From Deltaproteobacteria bacterium (GTDB lineage: Bacteria > Desulfobacterota > BSN033 > UBA1163), in the NCBI GenBank assembly GCA_016875255.1, contig VGRU01000063.1, positions 1 to 15,307 on the forward strand: a stretch of 15,307 nt of DNA, in the 5' to 3' direction. Every line of letters begins with the position of its first letter. The stretch's first letter is position 1. Below are positions 6,808-14,299 of the stretch, one piece after another. The notes under the pieces are model-generated. The model saw nothing but the letters and a program-made list of their open reading frames with translations. It searched no databases and was not told the origin of the DNA. The position numbers and the translations under genes are program-made.

Positions 6808-9165
6808 CTACCTCAGTTCAACCACCGTCACGCCGGCGCCGCCTCTCTGAACCTCAGCCGGAGCAACCTGCTTCACCCCCCGGTGTGCGCTTAAATACTT
6901 ACCGATCGCCGCCCGCAACCTTCCCGATCCGATGCCATGGATGATCTGAATCTTTTCCAGGCCATATAGGAGGGCCTGATCGATGAATTTATCCACCTCC
7001 GGGAGGGCTTCATCGACGGTCAGTCCGATCACATTCAACTCTGCTGGAATTTCCTCAACAGGCCCCTCGCCTAACCGGCTCGCCGGTCCAGCTAAAACGT
7101 TCCTCCCGGTGCTCTCCTCCCCTTCTACATCGGTCGGCCTGATGATGTCGTTGAGGGGAACAATCACTCTTGCCTTCTCTGTCATCACCTCGGCGCGGCT
7201 GAGTGATTCCTCCACCTTCAGGAGAATCCCGTTTTTTTTAAGGCTTTCAATTCTAACACGATCCCCCGCTTTTAATCCACCTGCCATCGCACGAGGTCCC
7301 CTTCTCCGGAGGTGGGGAAAAACCGTCTCTCTGATCTCCTGAATTTCTTTCCGGCGAACCTGAGAAGGAGCCTTCTCCTTCTGCTCTTTCAGCCAGGCTT
7401 TCAATTCCTCTTCCACCTTCTGGGCCGCCTTTCTCGCTTTTTCCTCCGCTCGGGAAAAGATTTCTTCCCTGACTCTCTTGATCCGCTCGAGAGTCTCTTT
7501 GAGCTTCTGATGATCCTGATCCGTTTCTTCCCTCATCCTGATCCACTGAAGCCTCTGGCTTTCCGCATCCGCCTTCAGCTTTTCCAGTCCCTTCAGGGCT
7601 TGAGCCATTTCCTGTCCGCTCCCATCACGGTGCTGGCGAGCGCTCAACAGGACTTTTTCCGAAACGCCTAATTTTTCAGCCACCAGGAAAGCATTGCTCA
7701 CTCCCGAAGAGCCGTAGGAGAGGAGATAGAGGGGCTCCAGGGTCTTTTCGTCGAACTTGACGGACACATTTTCCACATCCGGATGAAGATATCCATAGGC
7801 CTTGAGGCCATCGAAGTGGGTGGTGACCACGACCGAGGACCCCTTCTCCCTGAACAGGTCCAGAAACCCCATGGCCAATGCGGACCCCTCTGAGCTGTTG
7901 GTTCCCACCCCCAATTCATCGAGAAGGACGAGGGAACGAGGCCCTGACTTCTCTAAAATGTCGTTCACATGGAGGAGGTGAGCGGAAAAGGTGCTCAGGT
8001 TTTCCTCCATGCTCTGCTCATCGCCGATCACGGCAAAGACCTCATCGAAAATCGCCGCCTCGCTTCCTTCGGCAACAGGAATGGGAAGGCCGGATTGAAC
8101 CATCAGTGTCAAAAGCCCAAGAGTCTTCAGGGCGACCGTCTTTCCGCCCGCATTGGCTCCGCTGATGATCAGAGTCCGGATGGCCCCTTCCATCCGGAGC
8201 TCCACAGGGACAACCTGAGCCCCTTTCTGGAGGCTGAGCAGAGGACTTCTTGCCTCCCTCATCATGATCCTTCTGTCTCCATTCAATTCGGGCCGTATCC
8301 CCTTTAAAAGAAGGGTCAGTCTGGCCATGGCATAAAGGAGATCCAGTTCCCCGAAGATTTCAAAGTCATTCCAAATAGACTGGACTTCTCCTCTCACCTT
8401 CTCAGAGAGGTCTGCGAGAATCCGGTATTCTTCCTCCTTCTCCTCTGAAGTGAGGACATTGATCTCATTGTTGAAGGGGACAGCCTGGAGAGGCTCAAAG
8501 AAGAGGCTCATCCGGCTATGGGATTGGTCATGGATGATTCCCTCGAGCCGGTGTTTGAAATCGGATTTGATGAGGAGAACATACCTCCCGTTTCTCAAGG
8601 TGATAAAATCTTCCTGAAAGATTCCCTGGAGGTCTTCCCGGTGAAGGAGGCGTTCAAGCGATTCCTTTGCCTTCTCCCTGGCTCCTGCCAATCGACCGCG
8701 AATATCCGAAAGGTTCGGGCTGGCGCGGTCGAGAATCTCGCCTTTCGTATTAATGGCATGGAGGATCTCTTTTTCGAGAGCCTTGAGAGAGGAAACCCTT
8801 GAAATTTTCTCCTGAAGAGAGGGAGCCTTCACCTCCGGTTTAAGGAAGAACTTTCTGAGCCCCTTCCCTAATGCCATCATTTGGTGAATATTTAGAATCT
8901 CCTGAACCTCGAGGACGGACCCTTCAACCTCTAATCTCTTAAGAAGATCCCCAATATCCTTCAGCCCTCTGAGGGGGAGATCTCCTGCGGTTTCAAGGAT
9001 TTCTTTCAGTTCGATGACTTCGGTCAATCTTGATTCGATGAGGAAGCGATCCGGAGTGGGCCTCAGGGCCAGGCACCGCTTCTGCCCCAGAGGTGAGATT
9101 GAAAAATCTTTTAAGAGGTCTAAAAGGGAGTGAAATTCTAAAACCTTAAGGGAACGATGATCCAT
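6808..9165 (-). CDS. mutS2: Endonuclease MutS2 (MutS-family ATPase with Smr domain)
   Basis: This 785-residue protein belongs to the MutS2 family, which limits recombination in some bacteria and rescues collided ribosomes in Bacillus subtilis. The N-terminal part holds the helical core and clamp. Walker A is SGANAGGKTVALKTLG (about residues 333-349) and Walker B is LVLLDELGVGTNSSEGSALA (about 409-428). A long charged coiled coil and KOW-like linker (about 515-680) precede the C-terminal Smr domain (about 705-785), with HGIGSG at about 741. The usual LDLR/LDLH motif of the Smr domain reads LNVIG here, so the acidic residue of that motif is lacking, as in my recollection of some deltaproteobacterial homologues. 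The start ATG has no evident Shine-Dalgarno sequence. It lies 36 nt after yqeY. Confidence 0.95.
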   Translation of the reverse strand: MDHRSLKVLEFHSLLDLLKDFSISPLGQKRCLALRPTPDRFLIESRLTEVIELKEILETAGDLPLRGLKDIGDLLKRLEVEGSVLEVQEILNIHQMMALGKGLRKFFLKPEVKAPSLQEKISRVSSLKALEKEILHAINTKGEILDRASPNLSDIRGRLAGAREKAKESLERLLHREDLQGIFQEDFITLRNGRYVLLIKSDFKHRLEGIIHDQSHSRMSLFFEPLQAVPFNNEINVLTSEEKEEEYRILADLSEKVRGEVQSIWNDFEIFGELDLLYAMARLTLLLKGIRPELNGDRRIMMREARSPLLSLQKGAQVVPVELRMEGAIRTLIISGANAGGKTVALKTLGLLTLMVQSGLPIPVAEGSEAAIFDEVFAVIGDEQSMEENLSTFSAHLLHVNDILEKSGPRSLVLLDELGVGTNSSEGSALAMGFLDLFREKGSSVVVTTHFDGLKAYGYLHPDVENVSVKFDEKTLEPLYLLSYGSSGVSNAFLVAEKLGVSEKVLLSARQHRDGSGQEMAQALKGLEKLKADAESQRLQWIRMREETDQDHQKLKETLERIKRVREEIFSRAEEKARKAAQKVEEELKAWLKEQKEKAPSQVRRKEIQEIRETVFPHLRRRGPRAMAGGLKAGDRVRIESLKKNGILLKVEESLSRAEVMTEKARVIVPLNDIIRPTDVEGEESTGRNVLAGPASRLGEGPVEEIPAELNVIGLTVDEALPEVDKFIDQALLYGLEKIQIIHGIGSGRLRAAIGKYLSAHRGVKQVAPAEVQRGGAGVTVVELR

Positions 9166-9201
9166 AAAAAAAGGGAAACCGCTTTATTGATGGGGGGAAA
9201 G

Positions 9202-9648
9202 TTAAGGGGAAAGCCTTTCCTTGACCAGCTGATTGATCACTTTGCCGTCGGCTTTCCCCCCTAATCTGGGCATGACCGCCTTCATCACTTTTCCCAAATC
9301 TTTCAGGGATGATGACTGGGTCTCTTGAATCGTCTCATCGATGATCTTGATGATCTCTTCCTGGCTGATCGGCTGAGGCAAAAAGGATTTTAGAATCTCG
9401 ATCTCCATCTTCTCTTTCTCCACCAGATCGTTCCGGCCTCCGGCCTGAAACTGCTCGATGGATTCCTCGCCCTTTCGCACCATCCCCTGGATGACCTTGT
9501 AAATATCCTCGTCCTCCAGCTTTTTTCTCAGCTCGATCTCTTTGTTCTTTAAAGACGAACGAATCATCCGGATCGTCGAGAGCCGGACCTTATCATTCGT
9601 CTTCATCGCCTGCTTCATCTCTTCGAGTATTTTTTCTTCCAAACTCAT
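9202..9648 (-). CDS. yqeY: GatB/YqeY domain protein
   Basis: The 148-residue protein is a full-length YqeY-family member and nearly entirely helical. It has the family's N-terminal pattern (MSLEEKILEEMKQAMKTNDK, then RLSTIRMIRSSLKNKEIELRK), a central EEEIEQF-like part (GEESIEQFQAGGR) and a C-terminal KDLGKVMKAVMPRLGGKADG segment. YqeY resembles the tail of GatB, the amidotransferase subunit that converts Glu-tRNA(Gln) or Asp-tRNA(Asn); the free-standing protein probably binds tRNA, but its job is not established. AGAGGAT precedes the ATG by about 6 nt, and the start is only 2 nt from the rpsU stop, so the two are cotranslated. Confidence 0.94.
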   Translation of the reverse strand: MSLEEKILEEMKQAMKTNDKVRLSTIRMIRSSLKNKEIELRKKLEDEDIYKVIQGMVRKGEESIEQFQAGGRNDLVEKEKMEIEILKSFLPQPISQEEIIKIIDETIQETQSSSLKDLGKVMKAVMPRLGGKADGKVINQLVKERLSP

Positions 9649-9650
9649 CT

Positions 9651-9854
9651 TTATCCTCTATCGGTGAATTTCCGCATCCTTTTTATTGCCCTCTTCTGGG
9701 CGGCTAGCGCTTTTTTCTTTCGTTTGATGCTGGGTTTTTCATAATGTTCTCTTTTCCGGACTTCTGACAGGATCCCGGTTTTTTCAACCTGTTTCTTAAA
9801 TCGCCGGAGCGCATTTTCGAAGGACTCATTCTCTCTAATCCGAACGTCTGGCAT
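9651..9854 (-). CDS. rpsU: 30S ribosomal protein S21
   Basis: This small basic protein of the 30S subunit helps in mRNA recruitment near the anti-Shine-Dalgarno end of 16S rRNA. From ATG 9854 it has 67 residues and shows the family signature: [20 protein letters not shown], then [15 protein letters not shown] and a basic tail ([14 protein letters not shown]). I chose 9854, not the ATG at 9875, because MPDVRIRE matches the usual N-terminus and the GGAGGGGG tract lies just upstream; the longer version would translate through the Shine-Dalgarno region. It is first in the operon, directly behind a near-consensus promoter. Confidence 0.96.
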   Translation of the reverse strand: MPDVRIRENESFENALRRFKKQVEKTGILSEVRKREHYEKPSIKRKKKALAAQKRAIKRMRKFTDRG

Positions 9855-9888
9855 CCATCTTCCCCCTCCTTTCATCCTTTATTTTAAA

Positions 9889-9922
9889 CATTAAATTATA
9901 GGATTTTTTACAATAAAGTCAA
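9889..9922 (-). promoter_or_regulatory. Sigma-70 promoter of the rpsU operon
   Basis: In the minus sense, -35 TTGACT (9917-9922) and a perfect -10 TATAAT (9895-9900) are separated by 16 bases. The start of transcription would be near 9888, giving a leader of about 34 nt before the rpsU ATG. Confidence 0.88.
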
Positions 9923-10224
9923 ATTTTTTGTCGATGCCGAATTGCCCTCAAACCGTTTGATTTTTTAAAGTGGGCTTGATAAGTTAGGATAAATCCTAAA
10001 ACCGGGTTAAAGACGTTTAGAGATGCAAAAACTCAACCGTTTCCCTAAATTATACGGGATGGTGGAAGGGTTAAGTCGAATAAAATGATCCTTTTTATTT
10101 ACATTCCGCATTCTCTCTGAGCCGAAGGCGGCATTGAACATTCGAAATCATGGGATTGAGTTTTCACACGTCCCTGGAGTCGTTTCTCATCGGGAACCAT
10201 ACAAGAATAGGGGAGGAAGTAGAA
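9923..10224. other. Divergent intergenic region, no gene seen
   Basis: This stretch lies upstream of both rpsU (minus) and the small plus-strand gene. I see a TCAAACCGTTTGA palindrome (9948-9960) followed by a T run, and AGGATAAATCCT (9994-10005). The rest is AT-rich without evident coding capacity. No plus-strand promoter of good quality was found. Confidence 0.5.
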
Positions 10225-10449
10225 ATGAAGTCGTCTGTTCTTAAAACTTTTTTGGCGGGCGTTGCTTTCGGGATAGGCATAACTGTTTTATCCCTGTATG
10301 CTCAAAAACCGGGTTGCTTCGTTACTTCGTTAGAAACAATATCAGAAATGGGGCGAGCCCGAAGGGCCAAAGAAGAAAAAAACAAATTCCTAAGAAAAAG
10401 GCTTAAGGCAATGGGCTTTTCGGACAAGGAAATTAATGAAAACCTCTGA
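10225..10449 (+). CDS. Small predicted membrane-anchored protein, function unknown
   Basis: I do not recognise this 74-residue protein. The start is ATG 10225, because GGGGAGGAAGTAGAA gives a good Shine-Dalgarno at 8 nt; an in-frame ATG at 10150 has none. Residues about 5-25 (VLKTFLAGVAFGIGITVLSL) form one hydrophobic segment, either a signal anchor or an uncleaved signal. A short stretch with one cysteine (PGCFVTS) comes next, then a strongly basic and charged C-terminal helix (RARRAKEEKNKFLRKRLKAM) ending in GFSDKEINENL. It stands alone on the plus strand between the divergent rpsU operon and comEC. The clear ribosome site and protein-like composition favour a real gene, but without homologues in hand this is not certain. 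Confidence 0.55.
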   Translation: MKSSVLKTFLAGVAFGIGITVLSLYAQKPGCFVTSLETISEMGRARRAKEEKNKFLRKRLKAMGFSDKEINENL

Positions 10450-10579
10450 GAGGCGTGACATTGTTTGCTAAGTTGAATTATTCTGAAATCGAGTTTAGGT
10501 GCCATCCGTAAAAAAGAAGGCAACGGGGTCACCCATTAAAAGGCACCTGTCAACAGAAAAAAGTGGATATCTTGTAATG

Positions 10580-10724
10580 CCTCAGTTACGGTTGTTTTTG
10601 TCCCCCTTTGGCAAAGGGGGACATAGGGGGATTTTAAAATTATGTTCGGAAAATCTCCCCTTCCCCCTCTTTTCCAAAGAGGGGTATTAGAGTTCATTGT
10701 TATTACTTAAACCCATAACTGAGG
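10580..10724. repeat. TIR-bounded composite repeat, MITE-like
   Basis: CCTCAGTTACGG (10580-10591) and CCATAACTGAGG (10713-10724) are inverted copies with one mismatch. They enclose a GTCCCCCTTTG/CAAAGGGGGAC palindrome (10600-10622) and a CCCCTCTTT/AAAGAGGGG hairpin (about 10666-10686). No reading frame is present. The length (145 bp) and nested structure resemble the elements at 961-1093 and 14108-14242. Confidence 0.5.
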
Positions 10725-10749
10725 GGTTACGAGTTCTTCCATTTTCTGC

Positions 10750-10779
10750 TTGACAAAGCTCTTTGATTTTCATTATGGT
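10750..10779 (+). promoter_or_regulatory. Probable sigma-70 promoter for comEC
   Basis: A perfect -35 TTGACA (10750-10755) is followed after 18 bases by TATGGT (10774-10779, four of six consensus positions). It lies about 57 bases before the comEC ATG. Confidence 0.55.
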
Positions 10780-10836
10780 GGGTCATCCTGTTGATGACAC
10801 AACCCTTTTAAAAACATTGATCCCATCGGGGCGGAG

Positions 10837-13440
10837 ATGAACGAAATACTTCGCCTGCCTCTTATTCCCATCCTGATCGCTTATGTGATCGGGCTCTTTG
10901 GCGGCCAATTCAACCTTCCCCTGCCTTCTCAGGGACCGCTTCTCCTCCTCCTCATCATCCTCCTCGGCTTGTGGATCCTCCTGTTCCTTCTGAAAAGAAT
11001 CCGATGGGCCTCCTGGATCGCCCTCTCTTTCTTCCTCTTTCTCGGACTCTTTTCAGTACAAAGCTATTTCCATCCGAAGCATCCTCCTTCTCATATCTCC
11101 CGTTTCATCGGTTCTGAACGAATCCTGCTGGAGGGAACGATCGATCGCTCCCCGCAACGGACCCGGACCGGAACCCAACTTTTGATCAAATCTCACAAGA
11201 TCATCTCGGGAGACCGCCAGATATCCGTTGAAGGCCATCTCCTCCTTTTTCTGAAAGAGAAAACCCCCTCTCTCCATTTAGGAGACCGGCTCAGGCTCCT
11301 CTGCACGCTTCACCGGCCACACGGGTTTCGTAACCCGGGTGTTTTCTCCTACGAACGCCACCTCGCCCTTGAAAGGATTCATGTCATCGGGTTCTTGGCC
11401 GATGATCAGATGTGGGTCATAGTGGGCAAGGGCTTTAAAAACCCCATCCTCTTGAAAATCGAATCCTGGAGGGATCACATCCGCGATTTTTTAGAAAAAG
11501 AAGCAACCCTGCCCTCTTCTTCCATTTTTCAGGCCCTGGTTTTAGGTGAGCAGGGAACCATTCCGGAAGACGTGAGAGAATCTTTCATTACAACAGGGAT
11601 CGCCCATCTTCTGGCCATCTCAGGAGATCATCTCGGAATTGTGGCCCTTCTCTCCTTCTCGCTGCTCCTCTGGGTCATGAAGCGCTCTGAATTTCTTCTT
11701 CTTTCCCTCTCGGTTAAAAAATGGGCGGCTGGCCTGACCATCCCCTGCCTCCTCCTCTACACGTTCATCGCCGGCGGAGGAATCTCCGTGATACGGGCAA
11801 CGATCATGGTCATCACCTTCTTTTTCTCCATCGTCTTCGACCGGGAAAGGCACCTCCTCCACACCCTCGCCCTGGCCGCCTTTCTCATCCTCCTTTGTTC
11901 GCCTCCTTCCCTTTTCGATGTCTCCTTTCAGCTCTCCTTTTTGGCTGTGCTCTCGATTCTTTATCTGTTGCCGCGCATCTACCGGGACCTGAGACGTGAA
12001 GAGATTTACATCCCTTCGGAAATCTCATGGAAAGAAAAGATAGGGAAATACATGAAACTCTCTTTCATTGTCACCGTTGTCGCCATCCTGGGAACCGCGC
12101 CCTTTGTTGCGCTTCATTTCAACCGGGTCTCTCTTATCGGATTTCTTGCCAATCTCTTTATCGTCCCCTGGGTAGGTTTTCTCATCGTTCCTATCACCCT
12201 GATCGCCTCCATCTTCTCCTTCTTTTTCTATCCATTTGCCGGCCTTCTGATCACAGTGGACCAATTTCTTGCAGCCATTCTTTTCAAAGTCGTGGCCTTC
12301 TTCGCTTCCATCCCTTTTGCGTCCATCTATCTCCCCACTCCAACAGCCCTTGAAATGATTCTATTCTATCTTCTTCTCTTCTTGGGAGTACATCTCCGGA
12401 AAGGGAAAAAAATCAACCCTTCGACTTCCCGGCATGAAGGCCGAGGCTTGCCTTCGACCCGAGCTCAGGCCGAGGGGCTCAGGGTTGACCCTGAGCGGCG
12501 CTTCTTTACCCTGCCTTCAAAAACGGGGCTTGGCGCCGCCGAATGGGTCAAATATCTTTTTGCCGGAATCTGCATCCTTCTCGCCGCCAATATCGCCTAC
12601 TGGAGCTTCAAGGACGACTTCCGTAAAGACCTTCACATCACTTTCATCGATGTGGGCCATGGAGATTCGATTCTGGTCGAATTCCCAAAGGGGAAGAGGA
12701 TGCTGATAGACGGAGGGGGCCTCCATGACGAACGTTTCGATATTGGAAAAAACGTGATCGCCCCTTTTCTCTGGAAGAAGAAGATTCAAAGAATTGACAC
12801 TCTCGTCCTGACCCATCCTGACCCGGACCACCTGAAAGGTTTAAATTTCATCGCCTCCCAATTTAAAATCGGCCGGTTTTGGGACAACGGGCTTCGCGGA
12901 GATTCGGAATTCTACCTCGATTTAGAAAAAACACTTGATCGGAAAAAAATAGACCGCATATCATTCGATGAGAATTCCGATCCAGAAATGATCAATGAGG
13001 TTGAGATCTCCTTCCTCAATCCACCGGCTGGAAGCGCTGGCCCTGTTCGTCACCAAAACCCCGCCTGGCTCAATAACCAGTCCCTGGTGATGAAACTGAG
13101 GTTTAAGGATATCATTCTCCTTCTGACAGGAGATGTAGAAAAGGAAGCAGAGGAACGGATGGTGAGAAAAGGGTATCCGCTCGGGGCCCATCTTCTGAAA
13201 GTCCCCCATCACGGAAGCTCCTCGTCAAGCAGTTTCCTCTTTCTTGAAAAGGTGAAACCTGACCTTGCGATCATAAGCGTGGGAGAACGGACCATGGGCC
13301 GGCTTCCCCACCCGGAGGTCATAGAGAGATATAAAAGATTGGGTTCAAAGATCTTCAGGACGGATAAACACGGAGCTGTCACTGTCGTGACAGACGGCGA
13401 GAAGATCGAGATCAAGCCTTTCCTGAAAGGCGATGATTGA
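10837..13440 (+). CDS. comEC: DNA internalisation/competence protein ComEC/Rec2
   Basis: ComEC forms the inner-membrane channel that takes up single-stranded DNA in natural transformation. The 867-residue protein has two or three N-terminal membrane segments and the DUF4131 OB-like domain (about residues 30-190). A polytopic Competence domain (about 225-520) follows, with ALVLGEQGTIP and AISGDHLG (most homologues read AISGLH). A C-terminal metallo-beta-lactamase domain begins at about residue 600 (FIDVGHGDS, THPDPDHLKG, LLTGDVE, KVPHHGSS). The linker between the Competence and lactamase domains (about residues 527-560) is translated from a dispersed-repeat-like sequence without breaking the frame. 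GGGGCGGAG lies directly before the ATG. No other competence gene is visible, so uptake ability cannot be judged. Confidence 0.95.
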   Translation: MNEILRLPLIPILIAYVIGLFGGQFNLPLPSQGPLLLLLIILLGLWILLFLLKRIRWASWIALSFFLFLGLFSVQSYFHPKHPPSHISRFIGSERILLEGTIDRSPQRTRTGTQLLIKSHKIISGDRQISVEGHLLLFLKEKTPSLHLGDRLRLLCTLHRPHGFRNPGVFSYERHLALERIHVIGFLADDQMWVIVGKGFKNPILLKIESWRDHIRDFLEKEATLPSSSIFQALVLGEQGTIPEDVRESFITTGIAHLLAISGDHLGIVALLSFSLLLWVMKRSEFLLLSLSVKKWAAGLTIPCLLLYTFIAGGGISVIRATIMVITFFFSIVFDRERHLLHTLALAAFLILLCSPPSLFDVSFQLSFLAVLSILYLLPRIYRDLRREEIYIPSEISWKEKIGKYMKLSFIVTVVAILGTAPFVALHFNRVSLIGFLANLFIVPWVGFLIVPITLIASIFSFFFYPFAGLLITVDQFLAAILFKVVAFFASIPFASIYLPTPTALEMILFYLLLFLGVHLRKGKKINPSTSRHEGRGLPSTRAQAEGLRVDPERRFFTLPSKTGLGAAEWVKYLFAGICILLAANIAYWSFKDDFRKDLHITFIDVGHGDSILVEFPKGKRMLIDGGGLHDERFDIGKNVIAPFLWKKKIQRIDTLVLTHPDPDHLKGLNFIASQFKIGRFWDNGLRGDSEFYLDLEKTLDRKKIDRISFDENSDPEMINEVEISFLNPPAGSAGPVRHQNPAWLNNQSLVMKLRFKDIILLLTGDVEKEAEERMVRKGYPLGAHLLKVPHHGSSSSSSFLFLEKVKPDLAIISVGERTMGRLPHPEVIERYKRLGSKIFRTDKHGAVTVVTDGEKIEIKPFLKGDD
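12416..12500. repeat. Dispersed-repeat-like insertion within comEC
   Basis: The segment contains CCCTTCGAC-like units and the perfect hairpin GCTCAGGGTTGACCCTGAGC (12477-12496). It resembles the common intergenic CTTCGACAAGCTCAGGG-type repeat, yet it lies in frame in the ComEC interdomain linker and encodes a low-hydrophobicity R/P/S/G-rich stretch. Confidence 0.55.
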
Positions 13441-13476
13441 ATTTAGAATCTTTCCTACCTTCCCAGGGAAAATCTT

Positions 13477-13917
13477 CTATAAACTCTTTGAGTACTCTAT
13501 ATATCGGCCATGCTCGAATCCGAGGCGTTTGAAGAAGCCCTGTAAATCACCATCCCGCTCAGCGAGCATCACGCGAATCAGTTTTATCTTTTTGGCGCGA
13601 CACTTCTCCATGAGCGCCTGAATGAGCTTGGAGGCTGTCCCCCGTTTCTGGTATGCCGGGTCAACCCCGAAGATCTGGATGACACAGGCCTCAGAAAGCT
13701 CCTCGCGGACATAGGTGAGGTAGGCCAGAAGAAACCCGACCAATTGATTGTCGACCTCAGCCACAAAGCTCACATCGACCTCGCCTCCCAATCCCTTCCG
13801 GACCAGGTCCTGGTAAGTAACGGCTCGATCCATGCCGCTGATTTTCCGATCCACCTCCAGAATACCATTGATATCCTCCGGCTCCATGGGTCTGATCTTC
13901 ACCTCTATACCCGCCAT
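13477..13917 (-). CDS. GNAT-family N-acetyltransferase (RimI-like)
   Basis: The 146-residue protein has the acetyl-CoA-binding motif A of GNAT enzymes, VDPAYQKRGTASKLI (Q90-x-R92-G93-x-A95), preceded by the beta-strand VIQIFGV and followed by IKLIRVMLAERDGDLQGFFKRLGF, the usual motif B with a terminal FFKRLGFE-type segment. It transfers an acetyl group from acetyl-CoA to an amine; the substrate (protein N-terminus, small molecule) cannot be told. The N-terminus (IEVKIRPMEPEDINGILEVD) fits the family start. AAAGGAGG lies 8 nt before the ATG. It converges on comEC, with 36 bases between the stop codons and no strong terminator. Confidence 0.92.
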   Translation of the reverse strand: MAGIEVKIRPMEPEDINGILEVDRKISGMDRAVTYQDLVRKGLGGEVDVSFVAEVDNQLVGFLLAYLTYVREELSEACVIQIFGVDPAYQKRGTASKLIQALMEKCRAKKIKLIRVMLAERDGDLQGFFKRLGFEHGRYIEYSKSL

Positions 13918-14107
13918 CCCGCTTTCCTCCTTTCTTTTCTAATTTCAAAGTTTGATAAGTTACATCATCCTCAAACTTCATTAAAAAGTCAACGAAAATT
14001 AAGAGGTTGTTCGATGATTCACAGAAGGTCACTTGCTCTGTTAGTCAGCAAAAGGATCAGTAAGAGGATAAATTGACAATTCATAAAAAGAACGATATGT
14101 TTAAAAT

Positions 14108-14242
14108 TGATAGACTCGTAAAAAGTCGAAAAAGCCTAATGATCGTCATTCCGGCGAAAGCCGGAATCCAGTAATCTCAGATACTTATGAAAACACTGGA
14201 CACCGGTTTTCACCGGTGAGACGACTTTTTACGAGACCATCA
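14108..14242. mobile_element. MITE-like element upstream of the MerB-like gene
   Basis: Its terminal inverted repeats contain a perfect 14-bp core CTCGTAAAAAGTCG (14115-14128; complement 14222-14235) and extend to 21 bp with two mismatches. AAAT occurs directly outside both ends (14104-14107 and 14243-14246), a possible target duplication. Inside is ATTCCGGC-GAAA-GCCGGAAT (14148-14167), a hairpin with a GNRA loop that resembles widespread dRS3-like repeats, and CACCGG-rich sequence (about 14200-14218). It has no coding capacity. Confidence 0.72.
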
Positions 14243-14288
14243 AAATTAAATGGTTATAAATTGAGGAAGGATTGATAACGGTTTTTAC

Positions 14289-14294
14289 AGGAGG
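14289..14294 (+). promoter_or_regulatory. Strong Shine-Dalgarno of the MerB-like gene
   Basis: AGGAGG followed by TG matches the 16S 3' end very well. It is 5 nt before ATG 14300 and 8 nt before ATG 14303, so either could be the start. The in-frame GTG at 14294 overlaps the site and is unlikely. Confidence 0.8.
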
Positions 14295-14299
14295 TGGGC

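Larger units (their letters stand above)
10450..10836. other. Intergenic region with composite repeat and comEC promoter
   Basis: There is no gene in these 387 bases. In order it holds a possible stem (AGGTGCC 10497-10503 with GGCACCT 10542-10548), a TIR-bounded repeat (10580-10724), a promoter-like sequence (10750-10779) and the comEC leader. Confidence 0.6.
13918..14299. other. Divergent intergenic region containing a MITE-like element
   Basis: It lies between the GNAT start (minus) and the MerB-like gene (plus). I find no gene. The 14108-14242 element fills much of it. Between the element and the MerB-like gene there is TATAAA (about 14254-14259), but no good -35 at the right distance, so the promoter is unresolved. 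Confidence 0.5.

Noticed and set aside
9855..9875. ATG 9875 as rpsU start
   Set aside because: It would translate the Shine-Dalgarno tract; MPDVRIRE is the family N-terminus.
10497..10548. c-di-GMP (GEMM) riboswitch before comEC
   Set aside because: The GGGGTCACCC part is faintly similar, but the GGCAAA and GACGCAAAGCC signatures are absent.
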